Shown here in pieces: positions 50,020 to 59,230 of a stretch of 64,000 bases of DNA. Source of the stretch: Verrucomicrobiaceae bacterium (lineage in GTDB: Bacteria > Verrucomicrobiota > Verrucomicrobiia > Verrucomicrobiales > Verrucomicrobiaceae). Made by a program: the position numbers and the translations under genes. The DNA is taken from the NCBI GenBank assembly GCA_027484445.1, contig JAIXSY010000008.1, positions 1 through 64,000 of the forward strand, read 5' to 3'. The number at the start of each line of letters is the position of its first letter. Within the stretch, counting starts at the first letter, position 1. The notes beneath the pieces were generated by a model, which was not told where the DNA came from, did no database searches, and saw only the letters and a list, made by a program, of their open reading frames with translations.

Positions 50020-50652
50020 TTACCCCTCCTCCAAGTGCACGATCCCGCGTTCGATGGCAAGGGTGGCGGCGCGGGTGCGGTCATGGGCTCCGAGTTTGTC
50101 GAGGATCTTGCGGACATCGAGCTTCACCAGGGGTTCACTCATGTTGAGGCTGCTGGCGATTTCCTTGTTAGAGCGTCCATCGACGATGTGGCGAAGGATG
50201 GTGGTTTCACGTTCAGTGAGAGATTCGCGTTTGCTGCGAGCCCGGAGTTTGGCGGCTAAGGCGGGCGGGAAAACGGTTTCGCCGCGATGGATGCGGCGGA
50301 TGGCGTCGAGCAGGATGTCACCATCGACCGATTTGAGCAGGTAGCCGCTCGCTCCGGCTTTGGCGGCACGGTAGATGTCTTCCTCGCCTTCATAGACAGA
50401 GAGGAAGAGGACTCGTGCACTGGGGAACTCGGCTCGAATGGCTTCGGTGGCCTGGATACCGGTATGTCGGCCAAGTCGGTAGTCCATGATGACGACCTCG
50501 GGGCGATGCAGGCGGTATTGCGCGATGGCTTCAGGAGCGCTGCTGGCCTCGGCGATGACTTTCATGTCGGGCTGGCTGTTGATCGGCACCGCAAGGCCGA
50601 CACGCGCCATGCTGTGATCATCCACGAGGAGAACGGTGATGGGACCTTTCAT
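50020..50652 (-). CDS. NarL/FixJ-type response regulator
   Basis: 210 aa. Receiver domain 1-125 with acidic pocket VDDH (Asp11, Asp12), phospho-acceptor Asp57 in VVIMDYRLG, Thr/Ser at FLSVYEG and Lys in GYLLKSVDG. LuxR-type helix-turn-helix at about 140-205 (LTERETTILRHIVDG, SNKEIASSLNMSEPLVKLDV). Its start overlaps the stop of the sensor kinase gene by four bases, so the two are translationally coupled and form a cognate pair. The regulon is not evident; the divergent PEP-CTERM gene at 52858 is a positional candidate. Confidence 0.95.
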   Translation of the reverse strand: MKGPITVLLVDDHSMARVGLAVPINSQPDMKVIAEASSAPEAIAQYRLHRPEVVIMDYRLGRHTGIQATEAIRAEFPSARVLFLSVYEGEEDIYRAAKAGASGYLLKSVDGDILLDAIRRIHRGETVFPPALAAKLRARSKRESLTERETTILRHIVDGRSNKEIASSLNMSEPLVKLDVRKILDKLGAHDRTRAATLAIERGIVHLEEG

Positions 50653-52706
50653 ACGCTGATGTTGCTCAATGGCTCGTCGAGGTTGGGCGGAACAGCAGGC
50701 AGACGAACTAGGACCACGGTTCCGTTTCCTGCGGAAGAGGTGATTTCGATATGGCCACCGAGTTTGGCAGCTCTCTCCTTCATGCCCGTGATGCCGAAGT
50801 GGCCTTGCAAGGCATTGGCGAGCGACGGATCGAAGCCTGTGCCGTCATCCGAAATGTTCAGCAACAGTTCTTGGCTCTCCATGGTGAGGTCCACCTGGAT
50901 GTTACGGCCTTGGCTGTGACGCACGGCATTGGTGACTGCTTCCTGGACGATGCGTGATGCCGCGTGAGAGAGAGCTTTGTCGAGCGATGGCAAATCAGGT
51001 GATGCCTTCAGGCTGAGGGTGATGCCGGAGTTCTCAATGATGGGCTGAAGAAGCTCGGAAAGCGCTTCGGGGAACGGGCGTGATTCGAGAGTCACGGACC
51101 GCAGTTCGGCGATGGATGTGCGGGACTCCTCGCGGCAGCGACGCAGCATCTGGCGGGCCAGCTTCAGCGGCTCTAGCGCGTCCTGATTGGCGTTTTGGAT
51201 GCGTCGCACGGATTCATCGAGCAGGTGTCCCGCACCGGCGAGTGATTGCTGGAAGGTATCGTGCATCTCTCGGGCGATGCGTTGCCTCTCCTCCAGCACG
51301 GCTGCACGCTGGACCTTTTCTTTGATGATGAGCGTCTGGGAACGCACGGTGCGCTGGAGCATGACGACCCAGGCTGCGGCCACGCCGCCGAGAGTGAGGA
51401 TCAGGAGAAGCAGCCAGACGAGGCGCTGGACGTTCCACCAGGGCGGTTGGGACAGGATGGTGATGTCGCTTCCGCTGCGAAGATGCAGCCGGAAGCCCTC
51501 AATCCAGTCTGGCGTGTAAAACAAACGTGATGGGCGCAGCTCGATGAGTCCGGTGAGCTGGAGAAGGGACCCAGGGCTGATTCCTTCGGGCAAGGGTGGC
51601 GTGAGTCGGCGGTCCAGCACGGCCTCGAAGGCTTTTTTCCCTGACTGGCATTGCAGGATGTAAGACCCATCACTCTCGCTCACGGCGAGGAGCCTGGCCT
51701 CGCCTTTGACCAGCTCGTGATGAAGGCGGGTTGAGAGCTTGTCCGCAGGATCAAAATCCAATGGCTGTGGCGACGGCCCGTGACTGACGATGCGCAGCTC
51801 TGTGGCGTTGAGAGCCGGGCGCAGGGATTCGAGTTGGGGAAAGCCTTCCGCTTCAATTTCGTCTCCCGGCACGAAGATGTCTGGCTGTGCGCTGAGGATG
51901 CGCAGGGTGCCGGTGGAGTCCTTCAGGTAGGAAGCTTCACCCGGGATGCTGTGAGTGATGACGCCACGCACTCTGACGAGCTGGTCCAACTCCGATCCCA
52001 GACGCAGCAGGGCCGCGGCTTTCATCGGCACGGCAGATGCATGAGTGGTGCCGCTGATGGGCACGGTGTGCTGCTGATCGGGCACATAGAGAAAGCGCCG
52101 CGTCAGTTGACGCTCATCGTTGAAAACACTGGCGGCGACGCCTCGGACGCGCAGGCGTTGGCCGATGAGGTGCCAGAGAGGCGATGCCGGCTGCGAGACC
52201 TCCCGGGGCAGAAAGGCGTCAATCTTCTGGCCTTCCACAGCGAGATCAAGGCAGGGACCTCCTTCTTTGATGCTGCTGCTTGTCACCCGGCCTTCGATCT
52301 CCACCCACTGGGCATCGTGAGTGGTCTTAAATACATCTGCTCCGCTCAGCTTGGCTGGGTCGGGTTCTGTTCCGGGGCCAAGCGCTAACAGGGTCGTCAC
52401 GGCGATGACCGGCCTGTAGCCGCCGGGCTCGGTGACCCCCTGGATTCGATAGCGGTTTCCACGCTTCAAGACATCACTGTGAAGCGCTCCTGGAATCCGT
52501 GCATAGCAGCTCGCCGTGCCATCGTGGAAGAAGAAAGTGGAGCGATAGCGGTCATCCACGAGCAGGAGCGCCTGCAGCTCGACAGGCTGACGTTGAGCCG
52601 CCTGCTCGGGCGTGAGGGCCAGCACATCTCGGATGCTGCCCAAAGGTGCCGCCGCCAGCGGCAGGGCTGGTAGCAGGAGCACGGCGAGGCGGAGGAGCAG
52701 GTTCAC
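50649..52706 (-). CDS. Membrane sensor histidine kinase, HisKA_3 type
   Basis: 685 aa with a GTG start at 52706, giving a clear signal anchor (LLLRLAVLLLPALPLAAA). Residues about 30-400 form a periplasmic sensor made of OB-fold-like repeats (VELQALLLVDDRYRSTFFFHDG, VRVRGVITHSIPG). A transmembrane segment (about 427-449, LVWLLLLILTLGGVAAAWVV) precedes the HisKA_3 dimerisation helix with phospho-acceptor His482 in IAREMHDTFQQS. HATPase motifs are VQEAVTNAVRHS (N box) and DDGTGFDP, then GHFGITGMKERA. It should phosphorylate the coupled regulator. The signal is unknown; similar OB-fold sensors are common in Verrucomicrobia. Confidence 0.94.
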   Translation of the reverse strand: MNLLLRLAVLLLPALPLAAAPLGSIRDVLALTPEQAAQRQPVELQALLLVDDRYRSTFFFHDGTASCYARIPGALHSDVLKRGNRYRIQGVTEPGGYRPVIAVTTLLALGPGTEPDPAKLSGADVFKTTHDAQWVEIEGRVTSSSIKEGGPCLDLAVEGQKIDAFLPREVSQPASPLWHLIGQRLRVRGVAASVFNDERQLTRRFLYVPDQQHTVPISGTTHASAVPMKAAALLRLGSELDQLVRVRGVITHSIPGEASYLKDSTGTLRILSAQPDIFVPGDEIEAEGFPQLESLRPALNATELRIVSHGPSPQPLDFDPADKLSTRLHHELVKGEARLLAVSESDGSYILQCQSGKKAFEAVLDRRLTPPLPEGISPGSLLQLTGLIELRPSRLFYTPDWIEGFRLHLRSGSDITILSQPPWWNVQRLVWLLLLILTLGGVAAAWVVMLQRTVRSQTLIIKEKVQRAAVLEERQRIAREMHDTFQQSLAGAGHLLDESVRRIQNANQDALEPLKLARQMLRRCREESRTSIAELRSVTLESRPFPEALSELLQPIIENSGITLSLKASPDLPSLDKALSHAASRIVQEAVTNAVRHSQGRNIQVDLTMESQELLLNISDDGTGFDPSLANALQGHFGITGMKERAAKLGGHIEITSSAGNGTVVLVRLPAVPPNLDEPLSNISV

Positions 52707-52857
52707 GCCATACTTTATATCTGCGGTTTCACGTCTGTGGCCGGAAAAGTTTTATCCGGTCGGATAGGCGACGGGTGGAGATCCGGTGGTCATTTGGCAG
52801 GCGACGTGCCGCAGCAGTTTCCTTCGGGCGGCAGAAATGATGACCCCAACCACCGCC
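52707..52857. promoter_or_regulatory. Divergent control region of the two-component system and PEP-CTERM gene
   Basis: The 151 bases contain tactttatat (about 52710) and ttttatccggtcggata (about 52750), the only AT-rich parts, so promoters in both directions are expected here. No inverted repeat that could be an operator stands out. Confidence 0.35.
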
Positions 52858-55800
52858 ATGAAAGACTTTGTCAGTTCTTTGGTCGCTTGCTGCTTCTGTC
52901 TCGCTCTCAGCAGTCAGATCAAGGCTCAGTCCACCATCACCTGGACGGGAGCCACCGATGGCAACTGGGCCACAGGGACGAACTGGTCATCCTCTCCAGC
53001 CATACCTGCCACGGGAGATCATATCCTTTTCAACGATGTGACCAATCAATCCATCACCCTCGGCGCGGATCGCACCATCGGGAACCTCACCTTCAATGCC
53101 GCTGATGCCTACACGCTGAATGCCGGCAACAGCCTTATCTTTGGCACCAGCGGCCTCAGCATCACGCAAAGCGGCGCGGGGGCCGTCGGCATCAGCAGCG
53201 GGCTCAATTGGGGAGCCAATGGAATCACCCTCGCCGGCGCAGGCGCGGGCCAGGTCACGCTCAACGCCCTCACCGGCACCAGCACGATCAACCAGACCGG
53301 CGGGAACTACCGCCTGAATGTCACCAATGCCTCCACCCTGACCGGAGCCACCAAGTGGAACCTCACCGGAGGCCAGCTAACTCTCGGCGGCACTTCTCCC
53401 ACGGCAGCTTGGCTGGGCGCGGCACCCGCATCACTCACCGGAGACTTCATCACTCTGAATGGCGGCCGCCTCAATCTTTCCGCCGCAGCAGGAAACCTAG
53501 GGAATCGAGGCATGACCATCGGCACTTCCGCAACCAGCACGATCGACCTTGGCAACGTCGCCAACTACGACGCGCTCACCTTCAACGTAGCCAACACCTT
53601 CCTCGGTAGCGGCAAGGTCATTCTTCAAAATGGAAACTCGTCTTTAAACACCCGTGCGCTGACTTTCACGGCAGCACAAACCAGTTTCAACGGCACTATC
53701 CAGCTCGGGAATGGAGCCTCAAGCCGTGCGCCGGTGGTCTATTTCCAGGGCGGTGGCAACTACACCTTCAGCGGCAGCTTTGAGTTTAATGACACGCTGA
53801 ACTCCGGTGCCAATCTGCTCCAGGAGCGGTCAGGTGCCAGTGTTGTCACTCTGGGTGGTAACATCACTTTTGCCGGCACCTCGTTTGAGCAGCCGAACAC
53901 CCTGCTTTCGCGATTTAACGGTGGGCGGCTGAATCTCGGCAGCACCAGCACGGTTTCAGCCGCCGCTGGCGTCACTGGGTGGCTGGGTGTTCGCGCAGGT
54001 GGTGACGCGGCGGTGACAAATCAGGTAAGGGTCGATGGCACGATCACCAACGGCCCAGGGAATGTGAGCCTGGCATTCCAAGATGGTGGCGGCAACTACA
54101 TGAGCTACAAGGTCACCGGCAACAACACCTACACCGGGGGTGGCACCGTGGGGGGCAGCAGTGCCACCGGGCGATTTGGGGCCATTACCGGCACGCAGAT
54201 TCAGCAGGGAATGGTCTATCTGGGACACAACAATGCCTTCGGTGCCAGCTCGGCGGGCAACCCCATCAGCATCTTCCGCGCCACGGGAGGCCAACCGGGT
54301 GTTTACGCAGGCATGCTTTCGGACACGGCCACGGATTTCGTTCTCGGCAATCAGCAGACCATTACGGCACGTCCTTCGAATAGCGCGGTGAGCACCTTCA
54401 CCATCGGCGGCAATGGCGCGGTCAACAGCACCTTCAACAACAACATCGTCATCAACAATCCCGGTGGTGCGGCACCAGCGGATGCCTCGGCAGGCTTTGC
54501 CCTGCTCTTGCATCAGGCGACCGGAGGAAAAACCTCGTTCAGCGGGAGCATCACCGCCAGCGGCTGGACTGCGGCCGTCATGAAAGCCCCTGTCTTTGAA
54601 AAAACAGGCGCAGGCACCGTCGTCCTGCAAAACGCCAGCAGCAGCATCGCTGCCACGCCGGTCATCCGCGATGGCACACTCCTTGTGGAGGCCAACGCTC
54701 CCGCGACAGGCACCACCGGCGTGCTTGGCAATCCGACCACCACGGGCAGCACCTTCGGCCAGAAGACCGACATCCAGCTCGGCGGGGCCCGCAATACCAC
54801 TGGTGCTGCCAATGTCCGCATCGCCACCATCGCCGACATCGGCGGCACCTATTCCGCCACCGGCGGAACCAACGGAAACGGACAACTTACCGGCGTGACC
54901 AATGGCAGCACTGCCCTCGACGGCACCACGCTGGCCGTCGGCGACCGTGTGTTGGTGATTCTGCAAGGGAACAGCAGCAACAATTCCACCGCACCTGCCA
55001 ATGGCATCTACACAGTGACCAACACCACCGGTTCCGTGACCCTCGACCGGACCACCGATGCCAACAGTGGCATCGGCACCTGGGTGACGGTCAATACCGT
55101 CGCAGGCAAGATCAACTCCGGCAAAACCTTCTACCTCGCCAACCAGAACACGACCTTCAACAACGGCGGAGCCAGCGGCACCGTGCAGGTCTGGCTGGAG
55201 GATTCGAGCACCAACACCAGCGCCACGCTCAACCCCGCCCTGCTTACCAACGCAGCCGTCACCATCGCCCGCAACATCACGGTGAACGCCAGCCCTGCGA
55301 TCCAGAGCAGCACCCTCGGTGGCGTCAGCGACCACAACAGCACCTTCAGCGGCGCGGTTTTTCTGAACCGCGACATCATCGTCACCAGCGCCACCACTGG
55401 CACCAATGCCACCAGCTTCACTGGCACGCTGAACGATGGCGCGGGCAGCTTCAGCGTCACCAAGGCCGGAAACGGCTCCGTCATCCTTGGCGCTGCTGCC
55501 GGGAACACCTATGACGGCGGCACCGCGGTCAATGCAGGCACCCTCCTGGTGAACAACACCACGGGCAGCGGCACCGGCACCGGAGCCGTCACCACCGCGT
55601 CCAGCACCATCCTCGGCGGCACCGGCACGCTCTCACCCACGGGCAGCAATGCCATCACCATCAATGGCAGCCTCGCCCCCGGCTCGCCAGGCACCAACAG
55701 CGGCGTGGGCACGCTCACCTTCACCCCGGCCTCCGGCAATGCCACGCTCTCCAGCACCAGCACCGCCGACTTCCAGCTCCTGAGCAATGGCAAGCACGGC

Positions 55801-56232
55801 TACACCGCCACTTACAATGGGGATGGCACCCTCGCCAGCCTCAGTGGCACCTACAGCGGCGGTGGCAATGACCGCCTTGTGTTCAATGGCGGCGCTGCGG
55901 GGAATCTCCTCGATCTCACGAGCCTCGGCAGCGGCAACTTCAATGTCACCTTTGCCTCTGGCTACACGCCCATGGATCAGGACCTCTTCGACCTGCTCGA
56001 TTGGGCAAACCTCTCCGGCTCCGGCAGTCTGAACAATCAAAGCGGTGCCATCTCCGGCCTCAGCACCAGCCAGCTCGATCTTCCCAGCCTCAGCGGAGGT
56101 CTGGCATGGGACACCAGCTTCTGGGTCAGTCATGGAGTCATCGGCATTTACATCGTGCCTGAGCCATCGCGGGGACTTTTGGTCCTCGGCGGCGTGATCA
56201 GCCTCATGCTGCGCCGACGTCGTCTTGTCTGA
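52858..56232 (+). CDS. Autotransporter-repeat surface protein with PEP-CTERM anchor
   Basis: 1124 aa from the ATG at 52858, taken because the signal peptide (LVACCFCLALSSQIKAQS) follows it; ATGs at 52837 and 52840 are in frame. TITWTGATDGNWATGTNW is the typical start of PVC autotransporter-associated-repeat proteins. The body consists of Gly/Thr/Asn-rich beta strands, including PATR-type motifs VTKAGNGSVILGAAAGNTY and GGTAVNAGTLLVNNTTG (near residues 865-905). The C-terminus VPEPSRGLLVLGGVISLML-RRRR is a PEP-CTERM sorting signal for exosortase-dependent processing. No exosortase is in the window. Predicted to be a surface-displayed or matrix beta-helix. Confidence 0.88.
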   Translation: MKDFVSSLVACCFCLALSSQIKAQSTITWTGATDGNWATGTNWSSSPAIPATGDHILFNDVTNQSITLGADRTIGNLTFNAADAYTLNAGNSLIFGTSGLSITQSGAGAVGISSGLNWGANGITLAGAGAGQVTLNALTGTSTINQTGGNYRLNVTNASTLTGATKWNLTGGQLTLGGTSPTAAWLGAAPASLTGDFITLNGGRLNLSAAAGNLGNRGMTIGTSATSTIDLGNVANYDALTFNVANTFLGSGKVILQNGNSSLNTRALTFTAAQTSFNGTIQLGNGASSRAPVVYFQGGGNYTFSGSFEFNDTLNSGANLLQERSGASVVTLGGNITFAGTSFEQPNTLLSRFNGGRLNLGSTSTVSAAAGVTGWLGVRAGGDAAVTNQVRVDGTITNGPGNVSLAFQDGGGNYMSYKVTGNNTYTGGGTVGGSSATGRFGAITGTQIQQGMVYLGHNNAFGASSAGNPISIFRATGGQPGVYAGMLSDTATDFVLGNQQTITARPSNSAVSTFTIGGNGAVNSTFNNNIVINNPGGAAPADASAGFALLLHQATGGKTSFSGSITASGWTAAVMKAPVFEKTGAGTVVLQNASSSIAATPVIRDGTLLVEANAPATGTTGVLGNPTTTGSTFGQKTDIQLGGARNTTGAANVRIATIADIGGTYSATGGTNGNGQLTGVTNGSTALDGTTLAVGDRVLVILQGNSSNNSTAPANGIYTVTNTTGSVTLDRTTDANSGIGTWVTVNTVAGKINSGKTFYLANQNTTFNNGGASGTVQVWLEDSSTNTSATLNPALLTNAAVTIARNITVNASPAIQSSTLGGVSDHNSTFSGAVFLNRDIIVTSATTGTNATSFTGTLNDGAGSFSVTKAGNGSVILGAAAGNTYDGGTAVNAGTLLVNNTTGSGTGTGAVTTASSTILGGTGTLSPTGSNAITINGSLAPGSPGTNSGVGTLTFTPASGNATLSSTSTADFQLLSNGKHGYTATYNGDGTLASLSGTYSGGGNDRLVFNGGAAGNLLDLTSLGSGNFNVTFASGYTPMDQDLFDLLDWANLSGSGSLNNQSGAISGLSTSQLDLPSLSGGLAWDTSFWVSHGVIGIYIVPEPSRGLLVLGGVISLMLRRRRLV

Positions 56233-56259
56233 TGGGCGCAGGCGATCCTCCTCACCACC

Positions 56260-56631
56260 ATGCCGCGCCCCTCCGTTCACACCCCACAGCAGAAGGCGGC
56301 CATGCTCGCCGCCGCACGCCAGATGCTGCGCGTAGGTGCGAAACGCAAAGACGTGGCCGCCCGTCTCGGCATCAACATTTCCTCACTCAGCGGCTGGCTG
56401 CTTGATGACACACTGAACAAGCTCCTGCCTCCCGTGGAGCCCACGCAGAACCCGAGAGCTCGACGATCATCGCATCGTGATTTCGCCCAATACGCAGCCA
56501 ACATTCCTTCAATACACCATGAAGAAAGTCTTCCTGTTCATCCTTCTGACCATCGCCGCCATCGCAGGCTATTTCATCCTGCAACGACCGCAGCAGACAA
56601 AGCAGACCACAGCCGTGCCATCTTCGTCTGA
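56260..56631 (+). CDS. Small helix-turn-helix ORF, possibly broken
   Basis: 123 codons. The first 55 are protein-like: QQKAAMLAAARQMLRVGA followed by RKDVAARLGINISSLSGWL, a good helix-turn-helix. The rest is His/Arg-rich and overlaps the start of the GH9 gene in another frame, so it is unlikely to be selected. Perhaps a small regulator that has lost its 3' end, or one whose stop has been lost. No family assigned. Confidence 0.4.
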   Translation: MPRPSVHTPQQKAAMLAAARQMLRVGAKRKDVAARLGINISSLSGWLLDDTLNKLLPPVEPTQNPRARRSSHRDFAQYAANIPSIHHEESLPVHPSDHRRHRRLFHPATTAADKADHSRAIFV

Positions 56632-58831
56632 GAAACCAGCCGCCGCTTCCGGCTTCAACTACGCCGAGGCGTTGCAAAAGAGCCTCTACTTCTTCGAGGC
56701 GCAGCAATCGGGAAAACTCTCGCCCAACAACCGGGTGGCTTGGCGCGGAGATGCCTGCCTGACTGACGGTCAGGACATCGGACGCGATCTCAGCGGTGGC
56801 TGGTTTGACGCCGGAGATCACTGGACGGCCAATCTCACCATGAGCTTCGCCGCCATGACGCTGGCGTGGTCCGCCGTGGAGCAGCCGAAGGGCTGGACTC
56901 AAATCAGCCAAATGGAGGAGCTGCTGGAGTCCCTCATTCATGTGAACCGCTACTTCCTCAAATGCGTGCTCAACCCCGACTGCAAAGATCCGGCACACGA
57001 ATTGGAGGTCGTCATCGGCTGCGGAGGCAAGGACGGCGTCGAGCCGCCGAACGTTCATTCAATGTGGGCATCCGCTGAAGTGGCGCACCTCATGACGAAC
57101 CGCCCCACCTTTCGCCTGAACAAAGACTGCCCCGGTGGCGACATCCCGGCCGCCATGGCCGCGGCCATGACGGCAAGCGCCATGGTCATCCGCGAGCACG
57201 CCTCAATGCTCGCTGGACGCAAAGGCTATGAGGGCTTCAATGCGCAAACCTTTGCAGCCGAGCTCATCGACCGCGCTGAGAAGCTCACGGCCTTCGCTCA
57301 CGCCAACATGGGGCCGATCATCACTGACAAGGCCACCAAGGAGGAAAAAGAAGCCATCCAGCAGCAGAGGAAACGCGCCTTGCGCTCCGATGGCAAGATC
57401 GTCGAGGTCGGATACCGCGCTGGCGCTGCTGACAAGGTCTTCGCCGCCGCGTCATGGCTCGCTCGTGCGGCGGGCGATGCCGCCGAAAGACAACGCTGGA
57501 CCCAACTGGCCGAGGAAGTCCACGAAGGTCCCTACAAGGCCGAGTTTTACCACGATTGGTATCGGGACAGCGGCTGGGGAAACTTTGGTCGGATCGCAGC
57601 GATGAACATGCTCCGCCTCAATCCCGGAAATGAAGAATACCACCGGGAGCTTCAGCTCTACGCGCAGATGTTCACCAACTACAAGGCCACTCCCGGCGGC
57701 CTCCGCCTGCGTGAATGGCAGGCCCATGAATACGGCAGCCTGCGCCATGCCAACAACGCCGCCGTCATCGCGCTCTACTACAGCGACCTCGTTGAAAAGG
57801 CTCCCGCACTCACGGGCGACACCTCTTGGAAAAAGAACCTCACCAACCTCCAGCTCAAAGAGCGCTTCATTCAAGAAGCCAAACGCCAGGTGGACTACGC
57901 CCTCGGAGCCAATCCCTACCGCCGCAGCTTCCTCGTGGGTTTCGGCGCTCAGCCTTTCAATGACTCACACCATCGCGGTGCCTTTGGAGCCTGGGCAGGC
58001 TTCAACCACAGCATGACCAACAAACCCGAAAGACAGGAGCACGCCCGCCACAACCTCTACGGAGCCCTCATCGCCGGTCCCGATCACAATGACGTCTTTC
58101 TGTGTGGTAAAGACGGCCTTCGTTGGCTGCCTCTGCCCGATGGCAGCGGCCACGACTTCTTTTACCAGTTCCCCAATCGCACCGAGCCCGTGCGCAAATC
58201 GACCTATGTGTGGAACAGCGCCGACCAGCCCGTGCAGGATGTGATGGATTCCAAGTTCAATGAAGTGGCGCTCGACTACAACGCGGGCATCACCGCCAGC
58301 TTTGCATGGCTCATCGCGCATGGCGAAGGCTCCAATGCCCCGCTGCCAGATGCCGACTTCCCACCCAAGCCCGAACGAAACGAATCCCTCGATCTCTGGC
58401 ACACCGACCGCGAGTTTCTTGTCACGGCCAAACTCGTCAACGAAACCGCCGAATCGACCTCCCTGGAGGCCACGGTCTGGAATCGAAGCCGCTGGCCTGC
58501 CCGCGTCAGCGACCAGCTCAGCTTCCGCTATTACTTCACCCACCACCAGGGCGAAGTGACGGCCACCGCCAGCTTCGTCGGTAAACCTGGCGAATGCACG
58601 GTGAAGAGCGCCCCCGATGGCCGCCGCTATGTAGAGGTCAAATGGCCCGGCGACCTGATCTATCCCGGCGACTACAAAACCAACTCCCGCAGCCTGAAGC
58701 TCCAGCTCAAAGCCACCGGCTGGAATCCCGCCGACGACTGGTCCCACGCCAGCCTTGATCAAGACCTGCGCGTTATCCCGCAGATCCCCGTCTATCAGGC
58801 GGAAACTCTGATCGGAGGGAAGGAACCTTGA
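56519..58831 (+). CDS. Glycoside hydrolase family 9 (cellulase-like)
   Basis: 770 aa from the ATG at 56519, chosen for the signal anchor KKVFLFILLTIAAIAGYFIL. The GH9 (alpha/alpha)6 barrel covers about 40-600: GGWFDAGDH carries the catalytic base Asp97/Asp100, NPYRRSFLVGFG and SHHRGAF form the His-containing signature, and EVALDYNAG has the proton donor Glu582. Residues about 620-765 (LEATVWNRSRWPARVSDQLS, RYYFTHHQGEV) look like a CBM3-type beta-sandwich. Predicted to cleave beta-1,4-glucan or a related polymer outside the cytoplasm or in the periplasm. It is a further polysaccharide-degrading enzyme alongside the esterases and sulfatases. Confidence 0.93.
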   Translation: MKKVFLFILLTIAAIAGYFILQRPQQTKQTTAVPSSSEKPAAASGFNYAEALQKSLYFFEAQQSGKLSPNNRVAWRGDACLTDGQDIGRDLSGGWFDAGDHWTANLTMSFAAMTLAWSAVEQPKGWTQISQMEELLESLIHVNRYFLKCVLNPDCKDPAHELEVVIGCGGKDGVEPPNVHSMWASAEVAHLMTNRPTFRLNKDCPGGDIPAAMAAAMTASAMVIREHASMLAGRKGYEGFNAQTFAAELIDRAEKLTAFAHANMGPIITDKATKEEKEAIQQQRKRALRSDGKIVEVGYRAGAADKVFAAASWLARAAGDAAERQRWTQLAEEVHEGPYKAEFYHDWYRDSGWGNFGRIAAMNMLRLNPGNEEYHRELQLYAQMFTNYKATPGGLRLREWQAHEYGSLRHANNAAVIALYYSDLVEKAPALTGDTSWKKNLTNLQLKERFIQEAKRQVDYALGANPYRRSFLVGFGAQPFNDSHHRGAFGAWAGFNHSMTNKPERQEHARHNLYGALIAGPDHNDVFLCGKDGLRWLPLPDGSGHDFFYQFPNRTEPVRKSTYVWNSADQPVQDVMDSKFNEVALDYNAGITASFAWLIAHGEGSNAPLPDADFPPKPERNESLDLWHTDREFLVTAKLVNETAESTSLEATVWNRSRWPARVSDQLSFRYYFTHHQGEVTATASFVGKPGECTVKSAPDGRRYVEVKWPGDLIYPGDYKTNSRSLKLQLKATGWNPADDWSHASLDQDLRVIPQIPVYQAETLIGGKEP

Positions 58832-58846
58832 AGCCAAGGTCCTCTT

Positions 58847-59104
58847 ATGCCCACCGCGCCGGACAACCACGACGCCCACGACTACGCCGAGCGCATCCGC
58901 GAGCGGCTGCCGAGACGGCTTCAGGAACTGCGGGAGGGCATGAAGCTGAGCATGTATGCGCTGTGGCTAAAGTGCGGTGTCTCGCGGGATACCATCAGCC
59001 GCATCGAAGGCGGTGAAACCATCCCCGGCGTGCATGTGCTGGCGCGGCTGGCGTGGGGGCTGGGCGTGACGCTGGAGAAGTTTTTCGGCGGCATGGAGGA
59101 TTGA
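58847..59104 (+). CDS. XRE-family transcriptional regulator
   Basis: 85 aa, starting 15 bases after the GH9 stop. The helix-turn-helix occupies about 24-80: LREGMKLSMYALWLKCGVS, RDTISRIEGGETIP and VLARLAWGLGVTLEKFF. It is a single-domain Cro/C1-type DNA-binding protein without an effector domain. It may control the small unknown genes that follow or the GH9 gene. Confidence 0.88.
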   Translation: MPTAPDNHDAHDYAERIRERLPRRLQELREGMKLSMYALWLKCGVSRDTISRIEGGETIPGVHVLARLAWGLGVTLEKFFGGMED

Positions 59105-59107
59105 GTA

Positions 59108-59186
59108 AAGTGGTCCGCACAGTCCTCTGTGCGGCATGGGCCGAATCCATGCTCTGAACCGCACAGAGGACTGTGAGGACCACCTT
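59108..59186. repeat. AGTCCTCTG-family inverted repeat
   Basis: Arms 59108-59134 and 59159-59186 (aagtggtccgcacagtcctc.. against its complement) pair with one or two differences. Each arm is itself palindromic (ccgcaca gtcctc tgtgcgg). Related copies follow the genes ending at 60944 and 49851. Could act as a terminator-like structure for the XRE gene. Confidence 0.8.
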
Positions 59187-59230
59187 CAAACCCCGTCCTG
59201 AATATCGGACTAACCGCCCTTTCGGGGCCT

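Noticed and set aside
53956..55335. 459-codon minus-strand ORF over the PEP-CTERM gene
   Set aside because: Arises from the Gly/Thr-rich repeat codons of the real gene.
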